Origin: Nosocomiicoccus ampullae
GTDB taxonomy: Bacteria > Bacillota > Bacilli > Staphylococcales > Salinicoccaceae
NCBI RefSeq assembly: GCF_019357495.1
Contig: NZ_CP079110.1
Location: 806,001 to 870,000, forward strand
DNA: 64,000 nt
Reading direction: 5' to 3'
The notes beneath the pieces were generated by a model. That model did not search any database and had not been told where the DNA came from. It saw nothing but the letters and a program-made list of their open reading frames with translations. Positions 18,967 to 26,275 of this stretch are shown here, one piece after another (within the stretch, counting starts at the first letter, position 1; the number at the start of each line of letters is the position of its first letter). The position numbers were made by a program, and so were the translations under genes.

Positions 18967-19714
18967 AAACTCTGTAAAAGTTGCATCGGAAAATAGTAAA
19001 TACTTTAAATCACTAATATTTAAAGATACCATTAGTTCAACTCAAACGATTGCTAAAGAGGAATTAAAGAATTATAAAGACGAATTTTTAGTTGCAGCAC
19101 TCACTCAAACTGATGGTGTTGGTCGATTTAAAAGAAATTGGGAGTCTCCGAACGATAAAGGATTTTACGGATCATTTGTATTTAGACCTAATGTAAGTAG
19201 AGAAAAACTCATAGAGTTTAACTTATTTATAGCACTCGCAATAACTAAAACTATTGAATCTTTTATCGATTACGATATAAAAATTAAGTGGCCAAATGAT
19301 ATTTACATTGAAGGTAAAAAAGTCTGTGGTTTTTTAACAGAAATGATTAAAGAAAAGGAACAGCTTTCTATCATTTGTGGAATAGGAATTAACTTATTTA
19401 ATGAGCGGTCTGAAGTAGAAAAAAAAGAGTCGATTGAACGATTTGCGAATGATACATTTAATGTAAAAGATTTTGTTAATGATTTAATTCATAATATTGA
19501 AAAGTATTATGAATTATTTTTAAGTAAAGACTTTAAGTCTATTAGAAATGAGTATATAAGTTATTCCGTCGTATTAGGTAATAGAATTAAAATTACGACG
19601 CCAAGCGAACAATTTTATGCAAAGGCAATTGATATCGATGATAATGGTATACTTGTAGTAATTAATGATGATGGCTATATAAAAAAAGTCATCAGCGCAG
19701 ATATTGAAGAATAG
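18956..19714 (+). CDS. birA: Biotin--[acetyl-CoA-carboxylase] ligase without the DNA-binding domain
   Basis: The 252-residue chain is a biotin protein ligase: it activates biotin as biotinyl-AMP and attaches it to carboxylase subunits. K-W-P-N-D-I is at residues 111-116 and the C-terminal SH3-like domain is present. The biotin-binding loop reads D-G-V-G-R-F-K-R-N-W (53-62), where the family normally has A-G-R-G-R; the Arg aligned with E. coli R118 (R57) is kept but the one aligned with R116 is Val. The N-terminal winged helix found in S. aureus BirA (about 320 aa) is missing, so this looks monofunctional. GGGTGAAAG precedes the ATG inside cca. Confidence 0.9.
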   Translation: MNIKNSVKVASENSKYFKSLIFKDTISSTQTIAKEELKNYKDEFLVAALTQTDGVGRFKRNWESPNDKGFYGSFVFRPNVSREKLIEFNLFIALAITKTIESFIDYDIKIKWPNDIYIEGKKVCGFLTEMIKEKEQLSIICGIGINLFNERSEVEKKESIERFANDTFNVKDFVNDLIHNIEKYYELFLSKDFKSIRNEYISYSVVLGNRIKITTPSEQFYAKAIDIDDNGILVVINDDGYIKKVISADIEE

Positions 19715-19728
19715 AGTTGTGATTTTTT

Positions 19729-22227
19729 ATGTTAGACAAGCGATTTGCTGTTGTAGATTTAGAAACGACTGGTAATAATCCATATAAAGATAAAATAATT
19801 GATTTGAGTATTGTGTTTGTTGAAGGTAATAAGATCGTTGGTGATTACAATCACTTAATTTCTGACGCTGACGATATACCTTCCTTTGTGACAGAGCTCA
19901 CTTCAATTACTTTAGAAGATATTAAATCAGGTGTAAAGTTTAGCGATATTAAAGATGAAGTGTATGAATTACTCGCTAACTGCTGCTTTGTTGCTCATAA
20001 TATTGAATTTGATTTAAATTTTTTAAAAATTGCTTTTAAAGAAGTAGGAATTAACTTTAAGCCTAATTTGGCAATAGATACGGTGGAATTATCAAAAATA
20101 TTTTTTCCAACATTAAACTCGTATCAACTTGGTGCTTTATCAAAATCTTTAAATTTGACGTTAGATAACGCACATCGTGCATATGACGATGCTAAAGCAA
20201 CGGCAGAGCTTCTTATTAAAATTATAAATAAAATTCAAAGTTTAGACCGACAAACGATGATACGTTTATATAATATTTCTAAATCATTAGACACAAATGT
20301 CAGTGAATTATTATTTGCATCGCTAAGTGAGAACAACCATAAAGATGCATCATTTTTAGTAAAATCTTTAAGCATTAAAGAAGTTAAAGAAGATCAGCAT
20401 ATAGAATCTCATATAACAATCGAGTCATTATACGAGAACTTTTTAAAAATAAATCAATTTAAACATCGTGATGATCAAATCAAGTTAATCTATACAATTT
20501 ATAACAGTTTAAAAGAAAATAAAGCACTCGCTTTAGAAGCATATACTGGTCTTGGTAAAACTGAAGCTATATTAATTGCGAGCATTGCGTTTAGTAATGA
20601 GACAAATCAACAAATTTTAATTTCAACGAGTAAAAAGATATTACAAGAGGAAATGTATTATCGTAGTTTAAAGCGTTTATTAAAAGCATCAAATTTAAAC
20701 AAATTACCTATTGCGATGTTAAAAGGGAAGTCAAATTATATCAATTTAAATACGATGCTTAAATTGCTTGAATTTAAAGATGACAATTACGAAATTATAA
20801 TTCTTAAAATGAAATTACTTGTATGGCTGACATCCACAAAAACTGGTGACTTAGGTGAAGTCTCATTAAAAGGTCCTGAAAAACTCTATTATGACACTGC
20901 ACATTATCAAATCAGTGATTATGATCAATACTTTTATAATCGTGCGGTAGATCATGCTAAATCTAGTCATATATGTATTACGAATCATTATTTTATGCAA
21001 GAGTGTCTAACTGAAATGGATAGTAATTATTTGATTGTCGATGAAGCCCATCAAGTATTAAGGGCAGTAAATAGTCAAAATGAAACAGTCTATAAATATA
21101 TGGATTTAAAGTTTTTATTATCACAAATTGGAGCGAACAATAAGGATCGTATTTTAAAAGATTATTTAGACCATAATCATTATGAGAAAAAAGATTATTT
21201 AATTAGTATGCTTAGTCAGTTAAATAAAACAATTGATGAAGCATTTGCTCAATTAAATCATCAAAATATAACCTTGGCAACAACACAGTTTACACATATT
21301 TTAAATTTAATTGACATCATTTTAAGTTCAATATTAAATACTGAAAACTATGAGTCCTTATATAATTATCTCCATCATTTTAAGCTAAAAATACATGATA
21401 TTGTAAAACATTTAAAAAGCAATGAATATCGATTAATTACTGATAAAAACTTCCAAAAGACAACACTTTTAGTTAATAATCAGTCTAAAGAATTGTTGTA
21501 CAGCGATTTAGAATCTTTAAAAGGTCAATTACTCATTTCTGGTACGTTAGAAGTCAATGAGTCATTTAATCATTTAGACGAATGGTTTAATGGTGAATTT
21601 GACACGAAAATTATTAAAAATGATAATCTTTTTGACAGTGTCAATTTATTTATACCAAATGATGTTCATGACTTAAATGATAGAGAAGCATATATTATAG
21701 ACCTTGTAGATTATATCTCAATGTACTACAGTATTCGACAAGAAAAGATGATTGTATTATTTACAAATTATAAGTTATTAAACGACGTCTATCAGTTTAT
21801 CATTGAGAGTGAATTGTTTGATTTCCCGATATTAAAACAAAATAAAAATGATTCAGCAAATAAGTTATTACTTCAATATAATCAGCTTCAAAACTGTTTA
21901 TTACTTGCGACAGAAAGTTTTACTGAAGGGATTAATTTTGAAAATCTAAATGATCGTACAATCTTTTTAACAAAATTACCATTCCCCGTACCAACTGGTG
22001 ATGGATTTAGGCATTTCTATAAAAAAGATTTACCAGATGCAGTATTTATGTTTAGACAAATTTTAGGACGTCTTAAACGTAATGAAAATGACAGTGGTAG
22101 AATCATTCTTTTTGATAATCGATTACTCAATAAGCCATATAAAAATGCCTTTTTAAAGTATTTTGAGGAAGAAAATATCATTTATGACGATAGGTCTGCT
22201 TTCAATGATATGTTAACTAGATTATAA
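19729..22227 (+). CDS. dinG: DinG-family 3'-5' exonuclease/helicase-like protein
   Basis: An 832-residue fusion of an N-terminal DEDD exonuclease (D10-L-E12 in V-D-L-E-T-T-G, later Y-D-D-A-K-A-T) and an XPD-like superfamily 2 module (Walker A G-L-G-K-T at 274-278; D-E-A-H at 438-441; Q-I-L-G-R-L-K-R near 775). No four-Cys iron-sulfur cluster pattern is evident between the motor motifs. The S. aureus relative is reported to act as a nuclease rather than a helicase; the same is likely here. The gene stands between birA and aspB as in Bacillales, with only a weak ribosome binding site. Confidence 0.9.
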   Translation: MLDKRFAVVDLETTGNNPYKDKIIDLSIVFVEGNKIVGDYNHLISDADDIPSFVTELTSITLEDIKSGVKFSDIKDEVYELLANCCFVAHNIEFDLNFLKIAFKEVGINFKPNLAIDTVELSKIFFPTLNSYQLGALSKSLNLTLDNAHRAYDDAKATAELLIKIINKIQSLDRQTMIRLYNISKSLDTNVSELLFASLSENNHKDASFLVKSLSIKEVKEDQHIESHITIESLYENFLKINQFKHRDDQIKLIYTIYNSLKENKALALEAYTGLGKTEAILIASIAFSNETNQQILISTSKKILQEEMYYRSLKRLLKASNLNKLPIAMLKGKSNYINLNTMLKLLEFKDDNYEIIILKMKLLVWLTSTKTGDLGEVSLKGPEKLYYDTAHYQISDYDQYFYNRAVDHAKSSHICITNHYFMQECLTEMDSNYLIVDEAHQVLRAVNSQNETVYKYMDLKFLLSQIGANNKDRILKDYLDHNHYEKKDYLISMLSQLNKTIDEAFAQLNHQNITLATTQFTHILNLIDIILSSILNTENYESLYNYLHHFKLKIHDIVKHLKSNEYRLITDKNFQKTTLLVNNQSKELLYSDLESLKGQLLISGTLEVNESFNHLDEWFNGEFDTKIIKNDNLFDSVNLFIPNDVHDLNDREAYIIDLVDYISMYYSIRQEKMIVLFTNYKLLNDVYQFIIESELFDFPILKQNKNDSANKLLLQYNQLQNCLLLATESFTEGINFENLNDRTIFLTKLPFPVPTGDGFRHFYKKDLPDAVFMFRQILGRLKRNENDSGRIILFDNRLLNKPYKNAFLKYFEEENIIYDDRSAFNDMLTRL

Positions 22228-22259
22228 TAAAATTATTAACCATTTAGGGGGAGAATATT

Positions 22260-23444
22260 GTGCAAATTTCAAAAAGAATGGATCTATTACAACCAAGTCC
22301 AACAATTGCCATTTCAAATTTAGCACGTGATTTAAAAGCAGAAGGTAAAGATATCATAAGCCTCTCTGCTGGTGAACCTGATTTTAATACTCCAAAAGAA
22401 GTCATCGACTCAGCATATGAAGCAGCCTTAGAGGGACAAACTAAATATGCTGCAACAACAGGTATCTTACCACTACGTGAAGCAATTAAAAACAAAATGA
22501 AAAAAGATAATAATCTCGATTACAGTGTAGATGAAATTTTCGTTGGTAGTGGTGCAAAGCAAGTATTATTTAATATTTTTCTAGCGATATTAAACCCTGG
22601 AGATGAAGTTATAATTCCATCGCCGTACTGGGTATCTTATATCGATCAAGTAAAATTTGCTGAAGGAACACCAGTCGTTGCTAAAACAACAAGTAAAACA
22701 AACTATAAATTAACACCAGAAATATTAGATAATCATGTTACGGATAAGACTAAAATTTTAATTTTAAATTCTCCAAACAACCCTACAGGTGTTATCTACA
22801 GTAAAGATGAATTAAAAGCACTCGCAGATTACTTAGAAGAGAAAGATATTATCGTCGTTTCTGACGAAATTTATGAAGTATTAGTTTATGAAGGCAAACA
22901 TTATTCAATTGCTGAAATGAGTGAGAAAATGAAACAAAACACCGTTGTTGTAAATGGTGTCAGTAAATCTCACGCAATGACAGGGTGGAGAATCGGATAT
23001 GCATGTGGCGACAAATCTCTTATTAAAGCAATGTCTAAATTACAGAGTCAATCAGTATCTAGCGTAACAACACCTGCACAGTTTGCTGCAATTAAAGCTT
23101 ATAATTTAGAAGAGACATACTTAAAAGATTACAATGAAACGTTTAAAAATCGCCGAGATAATGCGTATAAAGAAATTCAAAAGATTCCATACATCACATG
23201 TGTAGAACCAACTGGAGCATTTTACTTGTTCCCTGAAGTAAAAGAACTCGTCGAAAAATGTAACTTTGAAAATGTAGACGCGTTTGTAGAAGCACTTTTA
23301 AAAGAGAAACACATTGCATTAGTTCCAGGATCAGCATTTGGTTCTCAAGATAACATACGTATTAGTTATGCATTAAGCGAAGATAAATTTAATGAAGCGA
23401 TGCGTCGTCTTAAAGAGTTTGTAGAAGAACATTCAAATAATTAA
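22260..23444 (+). CDS. aspB: Pyridoxal phosphate-dependent aminotransferase (AspB-like)
   Basis: A 394-residue class I aminotransferase, probably aspartate aminotransferase, exchanging amino groups between aspartate and 2-oxoglutarate. N-S-P-N-N-P-T-G-V is present near 172, and S-K-S-H-A-M-T-G-W-R-I-G carries the cofactor Lys at 236. The start is GTG 22260, after GGGGGAG. The dinG-aspB-dnaD-nth order matches B. subtilis except that ypmA, ypmB and asnS are absent here. Exact substrate preference cannot be read from sequence. Confidence 0.9.
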   Translation: MQISKRMDLLQPSPTIAISNLARDLKAEGKDIISLSAGEPDFNTPKEVIDSAYEAALEGQTKYAATTGILPLREAIKNKMKKDNNLDYSVDEIFVGSGAKQVLFNIFLAILNPGDEVIIPSPYWVSYIDQVKFAEGTPVVAKTTSKTNYKLTPEILDNHVTDKTKILILNSPNNPTGVIYSKDELKALADYLEEKDIIVVSDEIYEVLVYEGKHYSIAEMSEKMKQNTVVVNGVSKSHAMTGWRIGYACGDKSLIKAMSKLQSQSVSSVTTPAQFAAIKAYNLEETYLKDYNETFKNRRDNAYKEIQKIPYITCVEPTGAFYLFPEVKELVEKCNFENVDAFVEALLKEKHIALVPGSAFGSQDNIRISYALSEDKFNEAMRRLKEFVEEHSNN

Positions 23445-23450
23445 TAAAAA

Positions 23451-23485
23451 AAGAGATATTAGCCACTAATATCTCTTTAATTATT
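23451..23485 (+). terminator. Hairpin terminator after aspB
   Basis: A perfect 12-bp stem AAGAGATATTAG (23451-23462) / CTAATATCTCTT (23466-23477), loop CCA, followed by a short T/A-rich tail. Confidence 0.82.
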
Positions 23486-23503
23486 ATAAGTAGGAGAATT
23501 TTA

Positions 23504-24100
23504 ATGAATGAATATATAAAATTTATTCGTATTTCTGTGAATAAGCTTTTAATTGATCATTATGCTAAAATCGGGCTTGATGAAAAACTTACAATTTTAC
23601 TAATTCGATTAATTGAATATAGTAATGACGGCAGTAAAGAGATTTCTTTTGACGATATTATCGAAGGTTCAACGTTTACACCTGAAGAGCTATCCATACT
23701 AATTCAGAAATTAATTAAAGAAAACTTTATCAATATTAATACTAAAGTTATTGATGGGAAGCATATTGAAACATATGACTTTAATCCGCTTTATAATAAG
23801 CTAGAAAATGTCATTATGAATAAAAAAGAATCTACGTATACTGATAATGATATCAAAAACTTATTTCAATACATTGAAAAACTATATGGTAGAACGCTTG
23901 GACCTAGTGAATATGAACGTATGACAGCTTGGCTGAGAGATGATGGCTATAGTACCGAAAATATTAAAGAGGGCATAGATATCGCATACAAAAACAATGT
24001 AACTTCACTAAGTTATGTGGAGAAAATACTCCACAGTATGAAAAAAGAAGATACAAACGAGCCAAACGTTCCATTTATAAATTGGTTAGAAGGAGATTAA
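23504..24100 (+). CDS. dnaD: DnaD-family replication initiation protein
   Basis: DnaD remodels DNA during replication initiation and restart in low-GC Gram-positives. The 198-residue chain has an N-terminal winged-helix part and a C-terminal DnaD/DnaB domain with the typical Y-G-R-T-L-G-P-S-E near residue 127 and Y-V-E-K-I-L near 165. It is shorter than B. subtilis DnaD (about 230 aa). GGAGAA precedes the ATG, and nth follows after 3 nt. Confidence 0.92.
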   Translation: MNEYIKFIRISVNKLLIDHYAKIGLDEKLTILLIRLIEYSNDGSKEISFDDIIEGSTFTPEELSILIQKLIKENFININTKVIDGKHIETYDFNPLYNKLENVIMNKKESTYTDNDIKNLFQYIEKLYGRTLGPSEYERMTAWLRDDGYSTENIKEGIDIAYKNNVTSLSYVEKILHSMKKEDTNEPNVPFINWLEGD

Positions 24101-24103
24101 ACA

Positions 24104-24769
24104 TTGTTAAGTAAAAAGAAGACGATGGAAGCATTAGATATCATTCACGACATGTTTCCTGAAGCTGAAGCTGAGTTAAACTATAGTAATGAATTTGAGT
24201 TAACTATTGCAGTATTATTATCCGCTCAAGCAACAGATATATCAGTAAATAAAGTCACTGATCACTTATTTCAAAAATATAAAACACCAGAAGATTATCT
24301 CAATGTTCCATTAGAAGAACTGGAAAATGATATAAGAACGATTGGATTATATCGTACAAAAGCTAAAAATATTCAAAAGTTATGTCGTGACTTAATTGAT
24401 AAGTTTGATGGTAAAGTACCAACAAATTACGATGAACTAATTACACTTGCAGGTGTAGGTCGAAAAACTGCAAACGTTGTTTTAAGCGTTGCATTTGATA
24501 CACCAAGGATTGCCGTCGATACTCATGTTGAACGTGTCTCAAAACGCCTAGGTATCGCAAGATGGAAAGATAACGTGACTGAAGTCGAAGAAACATTAAT
24601 GAGAAAAATACCTATGGATAGATGGAGTAAAGCTCATCATCAACTTATTTTCTTTGGGAGATACCACTGTTTAGCTAGAAATCCAAAATGCTTTGATTGT
24701 CCACTATTGTATATGTGCCGAGAAGGTCAAAAAAGAAAGCGTAAACTAGAAAAAGAAAAAGCAAAGTAG
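24104..24769 (+). CDS. nth: Endonuclease III
   Basis: Nth is a DNA glycosylase/AP lyase that removes oxidised pyrimidines. The helix-hairpin-helix L-A-G-V-G-R-K-T-A-N-V-V carries the catalytic Lys (121) and V-D-T-H holds the catalytic Asp (139). The four [4Fe-4S] cysteines are at the C-terminus in C-x6-C-x2-C-x5-C spacing. The start is TTG 24104 after GGAGA. The stop codon (24767-24769) lies inside the left arm of the terminator that the insertion sequence has split. ypoC, the usual next gene in B. subtilis, is absent. Confidence 0.96.
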   Translation: MLSKKKTMEALDIIHDMFPEAEAELNYSNEFELTIAVLLSAQATDISVNKVTDHLFQKYKTPEDYLNVPLEELENDIRTIGLYRTKAKNIQKLCRDLIDKFDGKVPTNYDELITLAGVGRKTANVVLSVAFDTPRIAVDTHVERVSKRLGIARWKDNVTEVEETLMRKIPMDRWSKAHHQLIFFGRYHCLARNPKCFDCPLLYMCREGQKRKRKLEKEKAK

Positions 24770-24772
24770 CGC
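24756..24772. terminator. Left half of the nth/pbp bidirectional terminator, split by the IS
   Basis: AAAAAGCAAAGTAGCG (24756-24771) is the exact reverse complement of CGCTACTTTGCTTTTT (26259-26274). If the IS and one 3-bp duplicate are removed, the two arms close a 16-bp hairpin with a 4-nt GCAC apex, with T tracts on both strands. Confidence 0.85.
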
Positions 24773-24775
24773 ACG

Positions 24776-24800
24776 TGCACTGACCCCCTAAATCCGGACA
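24776..24800 (+). repeat. Left inverted repeat of the IS
   Basis: It begins TGCACTGACCCCC and ends TAAATCCGGACA. It matches the reverse complement of 26233-26257 at 21 of 25 positions; the inner 12 bases are identical. Confidence 0.92.
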
Positions 24801-24813
24801 CGGATTTAGGGGG
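24784..24813 (+). promoter_or_regulatory. 13-bp hairpin covering the orfA ribosome binding site
   Basis: CCCCCTAAATCCG (24784-24796) pairs perfectly with CGGATTTAGGGGG (24801-24813) around a GACA loop. The right arm contains AGGGGG, the only good Shine-Dalgarno for orfA (ATG 24822, 8 nt away). A transcript entering from outside the IS would fold this hairpin and hide the site. Confidence 0.65.
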
Positions 24814-24821
24814 TTATTCGT

Positions 24822-25358
24822 ATGTCAAAGTATAGTTATGATTTGAAGTTAGAAATTATAAGAAGATATGAAGAAGGTTTTGGAGCAATCATTCTTTCAA
24901 AAGAGTTTAATATAAGCCATGACACGATCAACAATTGGATAATGGCTTATAATCTCTATGGCGAAGTTGGTTTAAAGAAAAGTTTATCTAAAACACGTTA
25001 TTCTGGTGAGTTTAAGTTATCCGTATTAAAATATAGGATAAATAACGAAACTTCCTATTCAGAAACAGCTCAAGTCTTTGGAATCAAGAATCCATCTACA
25101 ATAGCTGGTTGGCAGCGAAAGTATGATTTGGAAGGCTTTAGTGGTTTGTGTGGTACTTTAGGAAGACCTAGAAAACGTGAGGGAACGACTATGCCTAAGA
25201 ATAACGATGAACCAAAAGAACTATCAAAGTCTGAGAGAGAAGAACTTATTGAACTAAGAGAAAGAAATGAGTACCTCGAAGCAAAACTGCTTTACCAAAA
25301 AAAGTTGGATGCCTTGCTTCGGGAAAAGCGTGCTCAAACAAAGAAAAGACGCAAGTAG
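24822..25358 (+). CDS. IS3-family transposase OrfA
   Basis: A 178-residue protein with two helix-turn-helix-like units, one around residues 15-40 (I-L-S-K-E-F-N-I-S-H-D-T-I) and one around 65-100, followed by a Leu-rich coiled coil at about 135-165 used for multimerisation. This is the DNA-binding half of the transposase; alone it normally acts as a regulator. AGGGGG precedes the ATG. It overlaps the OrfB frame and contains the frameshift site. Confidence 0.94.
   Translation: MSKYSYDLKLEIIRRYEEGFGAIILSKEFNISHDTINNWIMAYNLYGEVGLKKSLSKTRYSGEFKLSVLKYRINNETSYSETAQVFGIKNPSTIAGWQRKYDLEGFSGLCGTLGRPRKREGTTMPKNNDEPKELSKSEREELIELRERNEYLEAKLLYQKKLDALLREKRAQTKKRRK
25298..25304 (+). other. -1 ribosomal frameshift site A_AAA_AAG
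   Basis: In the orfA frame the codons read CAA-AAA-AAG. The heptamer A-AAA-AAG is the slippery sequence described for IS150. Slipping back one base joins OrfA residue 161 to the OrfB frame, giving a fused OrfAB of about 464 aa. Confidence 0.85.
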
Positions 25359-26215
25359 TACTAGAAGTAAGGCAAATTAAAACAGAAGTTAAACTGAGTA
25401 CTTGGTTAGAGATTTCTGAGTTACCAAGATCTTCATTTTATGAATGGAAAGAAAAATTAAATCAGGTAAATGAATCTGAGCAGCGATTAGTTCAACAAAT
25501 ACAATCCATCATTCAAGAATCTAGATTTACTTACGGCTATAGAAGAGTTGTACTCGCACTAAAGAATCTAGGTATTATTGTGAACCATAAAAGAGTGCTC
25601 AGACTTATGAAGAAGTACAATTTATTGTGTACGAAATTCACAACAAGAAGTAGAAAGTATAGTTCGTATAAAGGTGAAGTTGGAAAAATTGCAGATAATG
25701 AGCTAAACAGAGCATTTAACGTAGATCAGATGAATGAAGTTTATGTCAGTGATGTAACTGAGTTCAAAGTGGACAACTCAGATGTAAAAGTGTATCTCTC
25801 ACCCATTATGGACTTATATAATAGTGAGATTGTGTCATTCAGTATCTCTACATCACCTACAGTAAAATTTACTTGTGAGTCCCTAGAGAAAGCTATTAAG
25901 AAGCTGCCTATAGAGCATAATCTCATGATTCATACAGATCAAGGGTTTCATTATCAGCATGTCAAATGGACACAATTACTAGAGCAGAATAATATCAAGC
26001 AGAGTATGTCTAGACGTGGAAATTGTTTAGATAATTCACCTATGGAGAATTTCTTTAGTTTGCTTAAACAAGAAATCTATTACGGTGTTAAATATCAAAA
26101 TGTTCAAGAATTAATCGAGGCATTAGAAGAATATATTGATTGGTACAACAACAAAAGAATAAAAGAGAAATTAAATGGCCTGTCTCCTGTTCAATACAGG
26201 AAACAAGCCATATAA
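25304..26215 (+). CDS. IS3-family transposase OrfB (made as OrfAB fusion)
   Basis: This is the catalytic integrase-like half. Read in the -1 frame from the slip site it gives about 303 residues: the HTH_21-type region with F-T-Y-G-Y-R-R-V-V-L-A-L, then the DDE core with D in Y-V-S-D-V-T-E-F, D in H-T-D-Q-G-F-H-Y and E in D-N-S-P-M-E-N-F-F-S-L-L-K. No stop or frameshift is seen. The GTG at 25580 is internal to the true frame, which is open upstream into orfA. Confidence 0.93.
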   Translation, partial: VGCLASGKACSNKEKTQVVLEVRQIKTEVKLSTWLEISELPRSSFYEWKEKLNQVNESEQRLVQQIQSIIQESRFTYGYRRVVLALKNLGIIVNHKRVLRLMKKYNLLCTKFTTRSRKYSSYKGEVGKIADNELNRAFNVDQMNEVYVSDVTEFKVDNSDVKVYLSPIMDLYNSEIVSFSISTSPTVKFTCESLEKAIKKLPIEHNLMIHTDQGFHYQHVKWTQLLEQNNIKQSMSRRGNCLDNSPMENFFSLLKQEIYYGVKYQNVQELIEALEEYIDWYNNKRIKEKLNGLSPVQYRKQAI

Positions 26216-26232
26216 GAATTCACGGACAAGAA

Positions 26233-26257
26233 TGTCCGGATTTATGGGTTCGGTACA
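26233..26257 (+). repeat. Right inverted repeat of the IS
   Basis: It begins TGTCCGGATTTA and ends GGTTCGGTACA; its reverse complement matches 24776-24800 at 21 of 25 positions. It is followed at once by the target duplicate ACG. Confidence 0.92.
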
Positions 26258-26258
26258 A

Positions 26259-26275
26259 CGCTACTTTGCTTTTTT
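26259..26275. terminator. Right half of the nth/pbp bidirectional terminator, split by the IS
   Basis: CGCTACTTTGC followed by six T is the partner arm of 24756-24771. The stop codon of the pbp gene lies within it on the minus strand (26274-26276), so pbp has also lost its stem partner. Confidence 0.85.

Larger units (their letters stand above)
24776..26257 (+). mobile_element. Complete IS3-family insertion sequence (IS150-like group)
   Basis: The element is 1482 bp. It is bounded by 25-bp imperfect inverted repeats (21 of 25 matching; both begin TG when read inward) and by a 3-bp target duplication ACG (24773-24775 and 26258-26260). It holds overlapping orfA and orfB joined by a -1 slippery site, and the DDE catalytic residues are intact. 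The pieces needed for transposition are therefore all present. It lies between the convergent nth and pbp genes, inside the loop of their shared terminator. Confidence 0.95.

Noticed and set aside
25580-26215. OrfB as a separate 211-residue transposase with its own GTG start
   Set aside because: The frame is open upstream through orfB family sequence into orfA; the -1 frameshift explains it fully.
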